The notes: generated by a model from the sequence alone, not told the origin. A DNA stretch of 64,000 bases from Piscinibacter defluvii (GCF_004011805.1 NZ_RCHJ01000021.1:1-64000), one strand, 5' to 3'. Numbered from the stretch's first letter, positions 53,512-62,914 are shown. Numbers and translations: made by a program.

Positions 53512-53517
53512 GATAAT
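53512..53517 (+). promoter_or_regulatory. -10 element for hrpA
   Basis: GATAAT nine bases before GTG 53527, giving a very short or absent leader. Confidence 0.4.
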
Positions 53518-53526
53518 CCGCGCCCC

Positions 53527-56500
53527 GTGACCTCCGCCACCGCGGCCGCAGCGGCCGCCATTCCGCCGATCAGCTTTCCCGAGGCGCTGCCCGTCTCGGC
53601 GCGGCGCGACGAGATCGCGCAGGCGATCCGCGAGCACCAGGTCGTGATCGTCTGCGGCGAGACCGGCTCGGGCAAGACCACCCAGCTGCCGAAGATCGCG
53701 CTGGCGCTCGGTCGCGGGCGCGGTGCCGGCGGCAAGGGCCTGATCGGCCACACGCAGCCGCGCCGCATCGCCGCCTCGAGCGTGGCCAAGCGCATCGCCG
53801 AGGAACTGCAGTCGCCGCTCGGCGAGGTGGTCGGCTACAAGGTGCGCTTCCAGGACCGGCTGCAGCGCGGCGCCTCGGTCAAGCTGATGACCGACGGCAT
53901 CCTGCTGGCCGAGACGCAGACCGATCCGCTGCTGCGCGCCTACGACACGCTGATCATCGACGAGGCGCACGAGCGCAGCCTGAACATCGACTTCCTGCTC
54001 GGCTACCTGAAGCAGATCCTGCCGCGCCGGCCCGACCTGAAGCTGATCGTCACCTCGGCGACGATCGACGCCGACCGCTTCGCGCAGCACTTCGCCTCGG
54101 CGCGCGGCCCGGCGCCGGTGATCCAGGTCTCGGGGCGGCTGTATCCGGTCGAGCAGCGCTGGCGAGCGTTCGAGGAGTCGAAGGAGTTCGACCTGAACGA
54201 CGCCATCGGCGAGGCGGTGGACGAACTCTGGCGCGAGGGCAGCGGCGACGTGCTCGTCTTCCTGCCCGGCGAGCGCGAGATCCGCGAGGCGGCGGAGCAC
54301 CTGCGCAAGCACCACCCGCCGGGCGTGGAGGTGCTGCCGCTGTTCGCGCGGCTCTCGCAGCAGGAGCAGGACCGGGTGTTCGAGCCGCACGGCGCGCCGC
54401 GCATCGTGCTGGCCACCAACGTGGCCGAGACCTCGCTGACGGTGCCGGGCATCCGCTACGTGATCGACGCCGGCACGGCGCGGGTCAAGCGCTACAGCTA
54501 CCGCAACAAGGTCGAGCAGCTGCTGATCGAGCCGGTCAGCCAGGCCGCGGCGAACCAGCGCGCCGGTCGCTGCGGCCGCGTGGCCAACGGCATCTGCATC
54601 CGGCTCTACGACGAGAAGGAGTTCGCCGCCCGGCCGCGTTTCACCGATCCGGAGATCCTGCGCTCCTCGCTGGCCGGCGTGATCCTGCGCATGAAGTCGC
54701 TCGGCCTGGGCAACGTCGAGGACTTCCCCTTCCTCGAGCCGCCGCCGCGCCGCGCGATCGCCGACGGCTACCAGCTGCTGTCCGAGCTCGGTGCCGTCGA
54801 CGACGCCAACGAGCTGACGAAGATCGGCCGCGAGCTGGCCAAGCTGCCACTCGACCCGCGGGTCGGCCGCATGATCCTGGAGGCGCGCGAGCGCCAGGCG
54901 CTGACCGAGATCCTGGTGATTGCCGCGGCCTTCAGCCTGCAGGACGTGCGCGACCGCCCGCTCGAGCAGCAGCAGGCCGCCGACGCGGCGCACAAGAAGT
55001 TCGACGACGAGCGCTCCGAGTTCATGGGTGACCTGAAGCTCTGGAAGTGGCTCGAGGACAGCAAGGGTGGCCACGGCGAACACAAGCTGAGCGTGCGCAA
55101 GCAGGAGCAGCTGCTGCGCGAGCACTTCGTCTCGCCGCGCCGTGTGCGCGAGTGGCGTGACCTGCACGCCCAATTGCACACCGTGGTGGCCGAACACGGC
55201 TGGCGGCTGAACGCCAGCCCGGCCACCTACGAGCAGATCCACCTGTCGCTGCTGGCCGGGCTGCTGGGCAACATCGGCTGCAAGAGCGACGACGACGAGT
55301 GGTACCTCGGCGCGCGCGGCATCAAGTTCTGGCGCCATCCGGGCACGCACCTATCGAAGAAGCCGGGCCGCTGGATCGTCGCCGGCGAGCTGGTGGAGAC
55401 CACGCGGCTGTACGCGCGCGGCATCGCGGCGATCGACCCGCAGTGGCTGCCCGGCATCGCCGCGCACGTGATCAAGACCCAGCTGCTCGAGCCGCACTGG
55501 GAGAAGAAGGCCGCCGAGGTGGTGGCGCTGGAGCGCGCCACGCTCTACGGCATCGTGGTCTACAACAACCGGCGCGTGAACTTCGGCAACGTCGACCCGA
55601 AGGCTGCGCGCGACATCTTCATCCGCGAGGCGCTGGTCCACGGCGAGTGGGAGTCGAAGCTGCCGTTCCTCGCGGCCAACCGCAAGCTGATCGCGCAGGT
55701 GGAAGAGCTGGAGCACAAGTCGCGCCGCCAGGACGTGCTGGTCGACGACGAGCTGATCCACGCCTTCTACGACCAGCAGATCCCGGCCGAGGTGGTGAGC
55801 GGCGCGACGCTCGAACGCTGGTACCGCGAGGAGTCGAAGAAGCAGCCCCGGCTGCTGCAGCTCACCCGCGAGGAGCTGATGCGGCACGAGGCGGCCGGCA
55901 TCACCACCGCGGCCTTCCCGAAGACCATCCGCCTCGGCGGCATCGACTGCGCCGCGAGCTACCTGCACGAGCCGGGCGACCCGAAGGACGGCCTGACCGT
56001 CACCGTGCCGATCTACGTGCTCAACCAGGTGAACGAGGAGCGCTGCGACTGGCTGGTGCCCGGCATGCTGAAGGACAAGGTGCTGGCGCTGGTGAAGACG
56101 CTGCACCAGCGCCCGCGCTCGCGCCTCGTGCCGCTGCCGGCCTATGCCGAGGAGTTCGTTGCCGAGACGCCGTTTGCGCAGGGCGACCTGCTCGATGCGC
56201 TGCTGCGCCATGTGCGCGAGCGCACCCAGCTCGCGGTGCAGCGCAACGACTTCAAGCGCGAGCAGCTCAGCCCGCACCTGGCGATGAACTTCCGCGTCGT
56301 CGATGAACATGGCCGCCAGCTCGGCACCGGCCGCCACCTCGCGGCGCTGAAGGCCGAGCTGGGCGGCCAGGCGCGCTCGGCGTTCCAGGCGCTGGCAGCG
56401 TTGAAGGTGCCGGCGGTCGCTGCCCCGTCCGCGACCCCGGCGCCTGCACATGCCGCGTCCGCCGCCCGCATGCGCGAGCCCGAGCCGCCGCCCGAGCGCC

Positions 56501-57351
56501 CGGCCGAGCGCTACACCGCCTGGACCTTCGGCGAGCTGCCCGAGCTGCTGGAGCTGCGCAAGGGCGGCCAGTCGCTGGTCGGCTTCCCGGCACTGATCGA
56601 CCAGGGCGACCATGTCGAGATCGAGGTGTTCGACGAACCCGAGGTGGCCGCTGCGAAGCACCGCGGCGGCCTGCGCCGCCTCGTCGCGCTGCAACTCAAG
56701 GACGCGCTGAAGTACCTCGAGAAGAACATCCCCGACCTGCAGAAGATGGCGGTGGCCTACATGCCGCTGGGCACCGCCGAGGAACTGCGCGCGCAGGTCG
56801 TCGACCTGGCGCTGGAGCGTGCCTTCCTGGCCGAGCCGCTGCCGCACGATGCGGCGAGCTTCGCGAAGCGGCTGGAGGAAGGCCGCGGGCGCCTGAACCT
56901 GATCGCGCAGGAGATCGCCCGTGCCGCGGGCGTGGTGCTGGCCGAGTGGGCCGCCGCCAGCCGGAAGCTCAAGGACAGCCGGCCGGCGAAGGAGACGGCC
57001 GACGACATCGCGGCCCAGCTCGCGCGTCTGGTGCCCAAGCGCTTCGTCGCGAGCACGTCCTGGGCCGCGCTCGGCCACCTGCCGCGCTACCTGAAGGGCG
57101 TGCAGATGCGGCTGGACAAGTTCCGCGCCGACCCGGTGCGCGACGCGCAGCGCCTGGCCGAGCTGCGCCCGCTCGAGCAGCGCTTCGCGCGGGCGCTGGC
57201 CGAGCGCAAGGGGGTGCCCGACGCCCGGCTGGAGGAGTTCCGCTGGCTGCTGGAGGAACTGCGGGTGAGCCTGTTCGCGCAGGAACTGCGCACGCCCCAG
57301 CCGGTCAGTGTCAAGCGGCTCGAAAAAGCGTGGGAGCAGCTCCAGCGCTAG
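53527..57351 (+). CDS. hrpA: ATP-dependent RNA helicase HrpA (DEAH box)
   Basis: 1274 aa. Walker A CGETGSGKTTQLPK at 43-56, GHTQPRRIAA, DEAH box in TLIIDEAHERSLNIDFLLG, LIVTSATIDADRF, ATNVAETSLTVPGI and QRAGRCGR, then helicase-associated, OB and long C-terminal DUF3418 domains. HrpA processes mRNA and rescues stalled ribosomes in relatives. GTG 53527 is preferred over GTG 53500, because the -10 hexamer lies between them. Confidence 0.95.
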   Translation: MTSATAAAAAAIPPISFPEALPVSARRDEIAQAIREHQVVIVCGETGSGKTTQLPKIALALGRGRGAGGKGLIGHTQPRRIAASSVAKRIAEELQSPLGEVVGYKVRFQDRLQRGASVKLMTDGILLAETQTDPLLRAYDTLIIDEAHERSLNIDFLLGYLKQILPRRPDLKLIVTSATIDADRFAQHFASARGPAPVIQVSGRLYPVEQRWRAFEESKEFDLNDAIGEAVDELWREGSGDVLVFLPGEREIREAAEHLRKHHPPGVEVLPLFARLSQQEQDRVFEPHGAPRIVLATNVAETSLTVPGIRYVIDAGTARVKRYSYRNKVEQLLIEPVSQAAANQRAGRCGRVANGICIRLYDEKEFAARPRFTDPEILRSSLAGVILRMKSLGLGNVEDFPFLEPPPRRAIADGYQLLSELGAVDDANELTKIGRELAKLPLDPRVGRMILEARERQALTEILVIAAAFSLQDVRDRPLEQQQAADAAHKKFDDERSEFMGDLKLWKWLEDSKGGHGEHKLSVRKQEQLLREHFVSPRRVREWRDLHAQLHTVVAEHGWRLNASPATYEQIHLSLLAGLLGNIGCKSDDDEWYLGARGIKFWRHPGTHLSKKPGRWIVAGELVETTRLYARGIAAIDPQWLPGIAAHVIKTQLLEPHWEKKAAEVVALERATLYGIVVYNNRRVNFGNVDPKAARDIFIREALVHGEWESKLPFLAANRKLIAQVEELEHKSRRQDVLVDDELIHAFYDQQIPAEVVSGATLERWYREESKKQPRLLQLTREELMRHEAAGITTAAFPKTIRLGGIDCAASYLHEPGDPKDGLTVTVPIYVLNQVNEERCDWLVPGMLKDKVLALVKTLHQRPRSRLVPLPAYAEEFVAETPFAQGDLLDALLRHVRERTQLAVQRNDFKREQLSPHLAMNFRVVDEHGRQLGTGRHLAALKAELGGQARSAFQALAALKVPAVAAPSATPAPAHAASAARMREPEPPPERPAERYTAWTFGELPELLELRKGGQSLVGFPALIDQGDHVEIEVFDEPEVAAAKHRGGLRRLVALQLKDALKYLEKNIPDLQKMAVAYMPLGTAEELRAQVVDLALERAFLAEPLPHDAASFAKRLEEGRGRLNLIAQEIARAAGVVLAEWAAASRKLKDSRPAKETADDIAAQLARLVPKRFVASTSWAALGHLPRYLKGVQMRLDKFRADPVRDAQRLAELRPLEQRFARALAERKGVPDARLEEFRWLLEELRVSLFAQELRTPQPVSVKRLEKAWEQLQR

Positions 57352-57374
57352 AGTCGCGCCTCAGGAGGCAGTGC

Positions 57375-57887
57375 ATGGCCGAATCCGCGCAAGCGACCGA
57401 GTGGGAACTGGTGCCCGACAGCGACAGCCGCATCGAGGACGTGGCACGGGCGTGCCGGCGCCTGGTCACCAAGCGCGCACTGCTCGGGGCCGGCGTCGCG
57501 CTTATTCCCGTGCCGGGCGTGGACTGGGTGACCGACGTCGGCATCCTGATGAAGCTGATCCCCGACATCAACCGCGCCTTCGGCCTCACCGAGGAACAGA
57601 TCGAGCGGCTGGCGCCGGACCGCAAGGTGGTCGTCTACAAGGCCATCTCGGCCGGCGGCAGCATGCTGATCGGCCGGCTGGTGACGCGCGAGCTCGTGAT
57701 GACCATGCTGCGCCTGGTCGGCGTGCGCCTCACCGCCCAGCAGGCGGCCAAGGTGGTGCCGATCGCCGGCCAGGCCATCTCGGCCGCGCTGACCTACTCG
57801 GCGCTGAAGTACGTCTGCGAGCAGCACATCCGCCAGTGCATGGCGGTGGCGCGCCTGATCGCCCTGCCGGCACCCGCCACGGCATAA
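57375..57887 (+). CDS. Small membrane-associated protein, DUF697-like
   Basis: 170 aa of unknown function. Charged N-terminus, then two hydrophobic/amphipathic stretches (LLGAGVALIPVPGVDWVTDVGILMKLIPDI at ~36-65 and TAQQAAKVVPIAGQAISAALTYSALKYV at ~123-150). The pattern PxPGxDxxxxxxxxxKLIxDINxxFG recalls DUF697/YcjF-type proteins. CAGGAGG precedes ATG. It starts 23 bases after hrpA and its stop overlaps the tRNA-Pro promoter. Confidence 0.7.
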   Translation: MAESAQATEWELVPDSDSRIEDVARACRRLVTKRALLGAGVALIPVPGVDWVTDVGILMKLIPDINRAFGLTEEQIERLAPDRKVVVYKAISAGGSMLIGRLVTRELVMTMLRLVGVRLTAQQAAKVVPIAGQAISAALTYSALKYVCEQHIRQCMAVARLIALPAPATA

Positions 57888-57888
57888 T
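57883..57888 (+). promoter_or_regulatory. -10 element for tRNA-Pro
   Basis: CATAAT overlapping the TAA of the upstream gene, nine bases before the mature tRNA. No good -35. Confidence 0.4.
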
Positions 57889-57897
57889 CAGCGCCCT

Positions 57898-57974
57898 CGG
57901 GGTGTAGCGCAGCCTGGTAGCGCAACTGCTTTGGGAGCAGTGGGTCGGATGTTCGAATCATCTCACCCCGACCA
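57898..57974 (+). tRNA. tRNA-Pro (anticodon TGG)
   Basis: 77 bases including encoded CCA. Acceptor CGGGGTG / CACCCCG, D arm GCGC-AGCCTGGTA-GCGC, anticodon arm ACTGC-TTTGGGA-GCAGT with anticodon TGG at 57932-57934, and a T arm with TTCGAAT. All arms pair. Confidence 0.96.
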
Positions 57975-57978
57975 GTAT

Positions 57979-58203
57979 TCACGTGGCTTCCAGTGCGGGC
58001 CGGCGGCCGGGCAGCGCGATGTGCTGCAGCCAGGCCGACGTGTTCTCGTCGCGACCCATGGCCGGCGAGTGGGGCAGTTCGAAGAACGCCAGGATGTTGC
58101 CGCCGCCGGCGTCGAGGAACAGGGGCATGCACGGGGCCAGCGCCTGCGTGCCGGGCCCCCGCTCCTCGGCAAATCTTCGATGAAGCTCTTCCGATTCGTG
58201 CCC
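57979..58203 (-). pseudogene. Remnant of a VOC/extradiol-type protein
   Basis: A minus-strand frame reads ...FAEERGPGTQALAPCMP, LFLDAGGGNILAFFELP, SPAMGRDENTSAWLQHIAL and then leaves the family and stops four bases from the tRNA-Pro 3' end. LFLDAGGGNILAFFELP and MGRDEN are typical of VOC dioxygenase-like proteins. The N-terminal part is replaced by marR and the C-terminal half is gone. No start signal. Decayed fragment. Confidence 0.5.
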
Positions 58204-58211
58204 GACCTGCG

Positions 58212-58652
58212 ATGGACCTGCAGACCTTCCTGCCCTACCGCCTTGCCGTCCTCAGCGAGCAGGTCAGCCAGTGCATCGCGCTCGTGTACCGGGAGCGCTT
58301 CGGGCTGAGCCGTGACGAGTGGCGCGTGCTCGCCGCCCTGGCCGGCCGCGGCACGGTCCGGACGGCCGAGGTGATCGAGGCAACGACGCTCGAGAAGATG
58401 CAGGTCAGCCGCGCCGTCTCGAACCTGCAGGAGCGCGGCTGCGTGGAGCGCCTGCCCGACCCGCAGGACGGTCGCGGCTGGCTGATACGGGTGACGCCGG
58501 CGGGGCGCTCGCTCTTCCAGAAGATCGCGCCGATGGTTCGCGCCCGCGAGGCGTTCCTGCTCGAGGCCCTGAGCCCGCAGGAGCGCGAGGTGCTGAATGC
58601 GGCGATCGATCGCCTCGCCGAGCAGGCGAGGCTGCTCGGCCGCCAGGGCTGA
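58212..58652 (+). CDS. MarR family transcriptional regulator
   Basis: 146 aa. Winged helix-turn-helix (WRVLAALAGRGTVRTAEVIEATTLEKMQVSRAVSNLQERGCVERLPDPQDGRGWLIRVTPAGR, ~37-100) with the basic wing, flanked by dimerisation helices. Target unknown; the decayed VOC gene on the other strand may have been its partner. Confidence 0.9.
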   Translation: MDLQTFLPYRLAVLSEQVSQCIALVYRERFGLSRDEWRVLAALAGRGTVRTAEVIEATTLEKMQVSRAVSNLQERGCVERLPDPQDGRGWLIRVTPAGRSLFQKIAPMVRAREAFLLEALSPQEREVLNAAIDRLAEQARLLGRQG

Positions 58653-58812
58653 GGGATCTCGGTCTGCGGCTTGGGGACGCTGAGCAGGACCGCGAGACAC
58701 TCGCCCGACACCGCCCACAACGGCTGCGCACCGCGCTCCGGCGCAGCGTCCATCGCCGGCGCGCGGTTCACCCGGCACCCTAGAATCCGCCCCCTTTCGC
58801 CGCTGCCGCACC

Positions 58813-59784
58813 ATGTTCAAGAACGCGCTTGTCTACCACATCGACCAGTGGGAGCCGCCCACGCAGAGCGACATCGAACGCCGCCTCGACGGCGCCCGGT
58901 TCACCGCGTGTCGCCCGAGCCAGCCCGAATCGGCCGGATGGGTGGAGCCGCGCGGGCAACGGCATGGCGCGCTGATCGAGAGTGTCGCGGGGCAGCTCGT
59001 CCTGAAGCTGTGCAGCGAGACCAAGCCCGTGCCCGGCAGCGTGGTCAAGGAACAGCTCGAAGCGCAGCTCGACAAGATCGAGGCGGAGACCGGCCGCCGG
59101 CCCAAGGGCAAGGCGGCCCGCGAGATCCGCGAGCAGATCGTGCACGAGCTGCTGCCGCGCGCGTTTCCCAAGCGATCGACGACGCTGGTCTGGATCGACC
59201 TGAAGGCGCGCCGCGTGCTCATCGGCGCGGCCAGCCCGAAGAAGGCCGACGCGGTGGCCACGCAGCTGGTCGACCTGTTCGGCGGTCTGCGCCTGGTGCC
59301 GCTGCAGACGCAGCTGTCGCCGGCCACCGCGATGGCGGCCTGGCTCAGCGACAAGCAGGCGCCGGCCGGCTTCAGCATCGATCGCGACTGCGAGCTCAAG
59401 CGGCCCGACAGCGAGAAGGCCCTGGTGCGCTACGCACGCCACACGCTGGAGATCGACGAACTCGGGGAGCACATCAGGCAGGGCAAGCTGCCCACGAAGC
59501 TGGCGATGACCTGGAACGGCCGCGTCTCGTTCGTTCTCACCGACACGCTGGCGCTGAAGAAGATCGAGCTGCTCGACGCGGTGCTGGACAAGGGCGGTGC
59601 GGCCGACCCGGCGGACGACGGCTTCGATGCCGACGTCGCGATCACCACCGGCGAGCTGCAGCGCTTGCTGCCCGATCTGGTCGAGGCCCTCGGCGGGCCG
59701 CTGGCCACGGCGGCCGGGGCGCCGCAGCCCGGCGCCTCGTCGAGCGGCGTCGATGTGGCGCCTTGGGATGCGGTCGCCGCCTGA
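58813..59784 (+). CDS. rdgC: Recombination-associated protein RdgC
   Basis: 323-aa ring-forming DNA-binding protein that limits RecA. N-terminus MFKNALVYHIDQW, then VVKEQLEAQLDKIEAETGRRPKGKAAREIREQIVHELLPRAF and LPTKLAMTWNGRVSFVLTDTLALKKIELLD are diagnostic. A TAGAAT hexamer at 58781-58786 is a candidate -10 element. Confidence 0.95.
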   Translation: MFKNALVYHIDQWEPPTQSDIERRLDGARFTACRPSQPESAGWVEPRGQRHGALIESVAGQLVLKLCSETKPVPGSVVKEQLEAQLDKIEAETGRRPKGKAAREIREQIVHELLPRAFPKRSTTLVWIDLKARRVLIGAASPKKADAVATQLVDLFGGLRLVPLQTQLSPATAMAAWLSDKQAPAGFSIDRDCELKRPDSEKALVRYARHTLEIDELGEHIRQGKLPTKLAMTWNGRVSFVLTDTLALKKIELLDAVLDKGGAADPADDGFDADVAITTGELQRLLPDLVEALGGPLATAAGAPQPGASSSGVDVAPWDAVAA

Positions 59785-59866
59785 ACCGCGAGCCGCCCGG
59801 GGGCCTCGCGTACCATTGCCGGCCCAGCCCTGGTGATCGGCGGGCCGCGCCGACCCGCACCACACA

Positions 59867-59943
59867 CTGCCCGTAGCTCAACTGGATAGAGCAGCTGCCT
59901 TCTAAGCAGCAGGTCGGGGGTTCGAGTCCCTCCGGGCAGGCCA
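59867..59943 (+). tRNA. tRNA-Arg (anticodon TCT)
   Basis: 77 bases with encoded CCA. Acceptor CTGCCCG / CGGGCAG pairs perfectly; D arm GCTC-AACTGGATA-GAGC; anticodon arm GCTGC-CTTCTAA-GCAGC, anticodon TCT at 59901-59903; T arm GGGGG-TTCGAGT-CCCTC with one G-T pair. Closely resembles E. coli argU. Confidence 0.96.
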
Positions 59944-59950
59944 GCCCTCT

Positions 59951-61717
59951 TCAGTCGTCGTCGCGGTCGTGCAGCCAGTGGCCGCGTGCCGTGCAGATCC
60001 AGCGCGAGGCGCTCTCGACGTCGCCCGTGCCCTTGTAGCGCGCCACCGAGGGGTAGGGGCACAGGGGCCGCGTGCGTGCCGGCGACCAGCTCGCCGGCAC
60101 CTCGGGGTTGACGCCGCCCGGGTTGCCCGTGCCGCGCGCCGTGGCGGTGATCGCGCCCGGCGCACGGCCGCCCTCGACCCAGGCGAGCAGCGGGGTGATG
60201 AAGTCGGCCTGGTCGGTGGCCGGGCCGCCGCTGCAGTGGCCCATGCCGGGCACGCGGTACAGGCGCGCGAACTCGTCGGCGCGGCCGCCGCTGCTGCGGT
60301 CGATGCCGCGGTACCAGCGCTCGGTGTCGGCCACCGAGAAGATCGGGTCGCTGACGCCGTGGTAGACCATGATCTTGGCGCCGCGGCGACGCAGGTCGTT
60401 CATGTCCAGCGCGTCCGGCGGCGTCATGAACTCCAGCGCCGATTCGGTGTAGGTCGCATCGGTGGCCGACAGCTCGGCGAGCGTGAGGTCGATGTCCAGG
60501 CCGAGGCTGAAGGCCGGGCCATTGGTCAGCGCCGCGGTCGAGGGCGGCACCTTGAAGATCGTGCCCACCGCGCCGGAGTCGAGCGCCAGCGGTGCGGTGA
60601 ATTCCCAGAACGGGATGCCGCCGCCGGCGATGCCGCTGTCGAACGGGAAGGGCACGTAGAAGGGCGTGCCGTTGCGCGTGGTCGCGCCGGCGAAGATCGG
60701 CCCGATCGCCAGCTTCTGGGCGGCCGACAGGCAGGTGCCGTCGCGCGCGGCGCTGCAGGTCGGCACATCGCGCCGGAAGTCGAACACGCGCTGGCAGCGC
60801 GCGGTGTCCTGCACCAGGCCGTCGGCGGCGCCATCCAGCGCATCGCAGCGCGCCAGCACCGCGTCGGCCACCACGCGGCGCTCGGCGGCCGTGAAGGCGG
60901 TCTCCAGGCCCGGGGGCGTGTTCGGGTCGCCGGTGGCCACGCTCGCATAGCGCTGGGCGCCCCAGATGTTGGCCAGCGCCGCCAGCGGCAGCCGGTAGCC
61001 GGGGGCGCCGGCGAGGTAGCCGTCGTACTCCTGCGTGTAGCGCGCCGCGGCCACCAGCGTGTGGCGCCCGCCGTTCGAACAGCCGCCGAAGTAGGAACGG
61101 TCCGGCCCGCGCCCGTAGGCGGCCGAGACGATCGCCTTGGCGATCGGCGTCAGCGTGCCCACCGCCTGGTAGCCGTAGTCGCGGCGGGCCTGCGGGTCCA
61201 GCCCGAAGGCCGGGCCGCCCTGCGCGAGCGTGTGGCCGGCGTCGGAGCTGAGCACGGCAAAGCCCTGGGCCAGCGCGCCGGTCAGCGGCCCGCCGCCGAG
61301 CGCGCCGACGGCCGGCACGACGTTGCCGTCGATGCCGCCGTTGCCCTGGTGCCAGAAGCGCCCGTTCCAGGCCAGCGGCAGGCGCATCTCGAAGCCGATC
61401 GCGTAGGTCTTGCCGTCGACCGGGCTGACATGCTCGGCGCTGCGCCCGGTCACCCGGCAATGGGCGGCGATCGGCGTGCCGCCCTGCAGCAGCGTGCCTG
61501 CGGCCACCGTGCTCGAACCGGTGATGGTGGTGCCCGGCAGGCCGGCCAGGCGTGCCGCGAGTTCCTCGCAGCTGCCCAGCAGGCTGCCCGGGCGGGCCGG
61601 GCTCAGGCGCGGCAGGTCGCGGCCGTGCCGATCGTGCCGGTCGTGCGCCGGGGCGGCGCCCGACGCCGCCGCGAGGGCGAGGCCGCAGAGCAGGGCAGGC
61701 AGGCGGGGCTGGGGCAT
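59951..61717 (-). CDS. Exported tannase/feruloyl esterase family protein
   Basis: 588 aa with a signal peptide (1-25, ending GAAPA-HD) and a His/Arg-rich mature start. Nucleophile motif FGGCSNGGRHTL (Ser in GCSxGG), catalytic His in RVPGMGHCSGG, Asp in HGVSDPIFSV, and several cysteine pairs including the CS...HC neighbours that bridge the active site in this family. Probably hydrolyses aromatic esters from plant material. GGAG before ATG 61717. Lies downstream of a LacI-type regulator on the same strand. Confidence 0.88.
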   Translation of the reverse strand: MPQPRLPALLCGLALAAASGAAPAHDRHDRHGRDLPRLSPARPGSLLGSCEELAARLAGLPGTTITGSSTVAAGTLLQGGTPIAAHCRVTGRSAEHVSPVDGKTYAIGFEMRLPLAWNGRFWHQGNGGIDGNVVPAVGALGGGPLTGALAQGFAVLSSDAGHTLAQGGPAFGLDPQARRDYGYQAVGTLTPIAKAIVSAAYGRGPDRSYFGGCSNGGRHTLVAAARYTQEYDGYLAGAPGYRLPLAALANIWGAQRYASVATGDPNTPPGLETAFTAAERRVVADAVLARCDALDGAADGLVQDTARCQRVFDFRRDVPTCSAARDGTCLSAAQKLAIGPIFAGATTRNGTPFYVPFPFDSGIAGGGIPFWEFTAPLALDSGAVGTIFKVPPSTAALTNGPAFSLGLDIDLTLAELSATDATYTESALEFMTPPDALDMNDLRRRGAKIMVYHGVSDPIFSVADTERWYRGIDRSSGGRADEFARLYRVPGMGHCSGGPATDQADFITPLLAWVEGGRAPGAITATARGTGNPGGVNPEVPASWSPARTRPLCPYPSVARYKGTGDVESASRWICTARGHWLHDRDDD

Positions 61718-61745
61718 GGTGGTTCTCCGGGTCGTTCGTGGCGGC

Positions 61746-61833
61746 AGATAGTTATGTTACTTATCTACTTTTCGAACCCTGAACCGGGAATTCACGGATG
61801 GAAGATCGCCGAATCTAGATAAGGCGCTGATCT
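61746..61833 (-). promoter_or_regulatory. AT-rich tannase upstream region with dyads
   Basis: The least GC-rich stretch in the window. AGATA...TATCT arms at 61746-61766; TGAACCGGGAATTCA at 61780-61794, sharing the half site TGAACCG with the malQ operator; and a dyad centred on ATCTAGAT (61804-61832, arms GATCGCC / GGCG). Likely promoter/operator region for the esterase. Confidence 0.4.
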
Positions 61834-61846
61834 TGTTGGGCTGGGT

Positions 61847-62914
61847 TCAGGTGTCGCGGACGACCAGCTGCACCGGCATGACCGGCGCCTCCAGGCCGTC
61901 CAGCGCCACCTGCACGCAGCGCTGTCCCTTGAGGAAATGGTCCTGGCGGATCGTCGTCAGGCCGGCGTCGGCCGCCGCCGGGATGTCGTCGAAGCCGACG
62001 ATCGCCACCACCTTCACGCCGCGCCAGGACTTGACGGTCTTCCGAGCGGCCAGCGCCAGCCGGTCGCTCATCGCCACGATCGCGAGCCGCGTGCCGCTGG
62101 GCAGCCGGCCGCGCAGTTCGGCGATGCGTTCGCCGGCGGTCTCGGGCCATTGGTCGTCGACCTCGACCCACAGGATGTTGTCCAACCCGAAGCCGGCCTC
62201 GCGTGCCGCCTGTGCGTAGCCGGCCACGCGCTCGGTGCCGACGAAGCCCGAGCGCGCCGGTCGTCGCTGCGCCAGCACGCGCCGCCGCTCGGCCTCGGTG
62301 ACCAGGAAACACAGCACCACCACCACGTCGGGCCGTGCCTGCAGCGCGTGCCGCATGGCCAGCGCGGCGCCGACGCGGTCGTCGGTGCACACCGAGGCGA
62401 TGTCCGGCACGTAGCAGTCGACCAGCACCACCGGCTTGCGCGCGGCGCGCAGCTCGGGCACGAACTCGGGCCCGATCTCGGCGTGCACGATCAGCACGTC
62501 GGCGGTGGTCTGGAAGGCCGCTTCGAGCATCAGCTGGCGGCCCATCTTCGGGATCAGCTGCAGCGTCAGGCGACGCTCGTCGAGCTCGCGGGCCACGCCG
62601 CGCAGGAACTCGATGCTCGACGGGTCGCTGAGCGCGTAGCCGAGGTCGTGGTGGAACACCACGCCGACCTCGCGCAGTTCGCGCCGGCGCAGCGCGCGCG
62701 CCGTGGTGTCGGGGCCGAAGTAGCCGAGCGCGCGGGCCGTCTCGAGCACATGCTCGCGCAGCGCCGCGGAGAGTTGCCCGGGGCGGTTGAAGGCATTGGA
62801 GGCCGTGGTGCGGCTGACCCGGGCCGCCTCGGCCACGTCGGCCAGCGTGAGGCGGCGCGGATTGGGCGGCGCGGCGCCGATCGTCGGCGACTTGGGCGGG
62901 GCGGAGCTGCGCAT
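61847..62914 (-). CDS. LacI family transcriptional regulator
   Basis: 355 aa. N-terminal helix-turn-helix and hinge (LTLADVAEAARVSRTTASNAFNRPGQLSAALREHVLETARALGY, ~22-66) and a periplasmic-binding-protein-like sensor domain (VGVVFHHDLGYAL ... VVAIVGFDDIPAAADAGLTTIRQDHFLKG). ATG 62914 preferred to GTG 62917. Divergent from malQ, whose promoter carries a LacI-type operator; it may also govern the esterase downstream. Effector unknown, perhaps a maltooligosaccharide. Confidence 0.9.
   Translation of the reverse strand: MRSSAPPKSPTIGAAPPNPRRLTLADVAEAARVSRTTASNAFNRPGQLSAALREHVLETARALGYFGPDTTARALRRRELREVGVVFHHDLGYALSDPSSIEFLRGVARELDERRLTLQLIPKMGRQLMLEAAFQTTADVLIVHAEIGPEFVPELRAARKPVVLVDCYVPDIASVCTDDRVGAALAMRHALQARPDVVVVLCFLVTEAERRRVLAQRRPARSGFVGTERVAGYAQAAREAGFGLDNILWVEVDDQWPETAGERIAELRGRLPSGTRLAIVAMSDRLALAARKTVKSWRGVKVVAIVGFDDIPAAADAGLTTIRQDHFLKGQRCVQVALDGLEAPVMPVQLVVRDT

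Noticed and set aside
59787-59810. Terminator after rdgC (CGCGAG / CTCGCG)
   Set aside because: Short stem, tight inner loop and no T tract.
59869-59943. tRNA-Arg beginning at GCCCGTA
   Set aside because: That acceptor leaves a T-C mismatch; starting at 59867 gives seven perfect pairs and the argU layout.
61804-61832. A terminator after the LacI gene at the ATCTAGAT dyad
   Set aside because: Arms are offset and no T tract follows on the minus strand; an operator or chance dyad is more likely.
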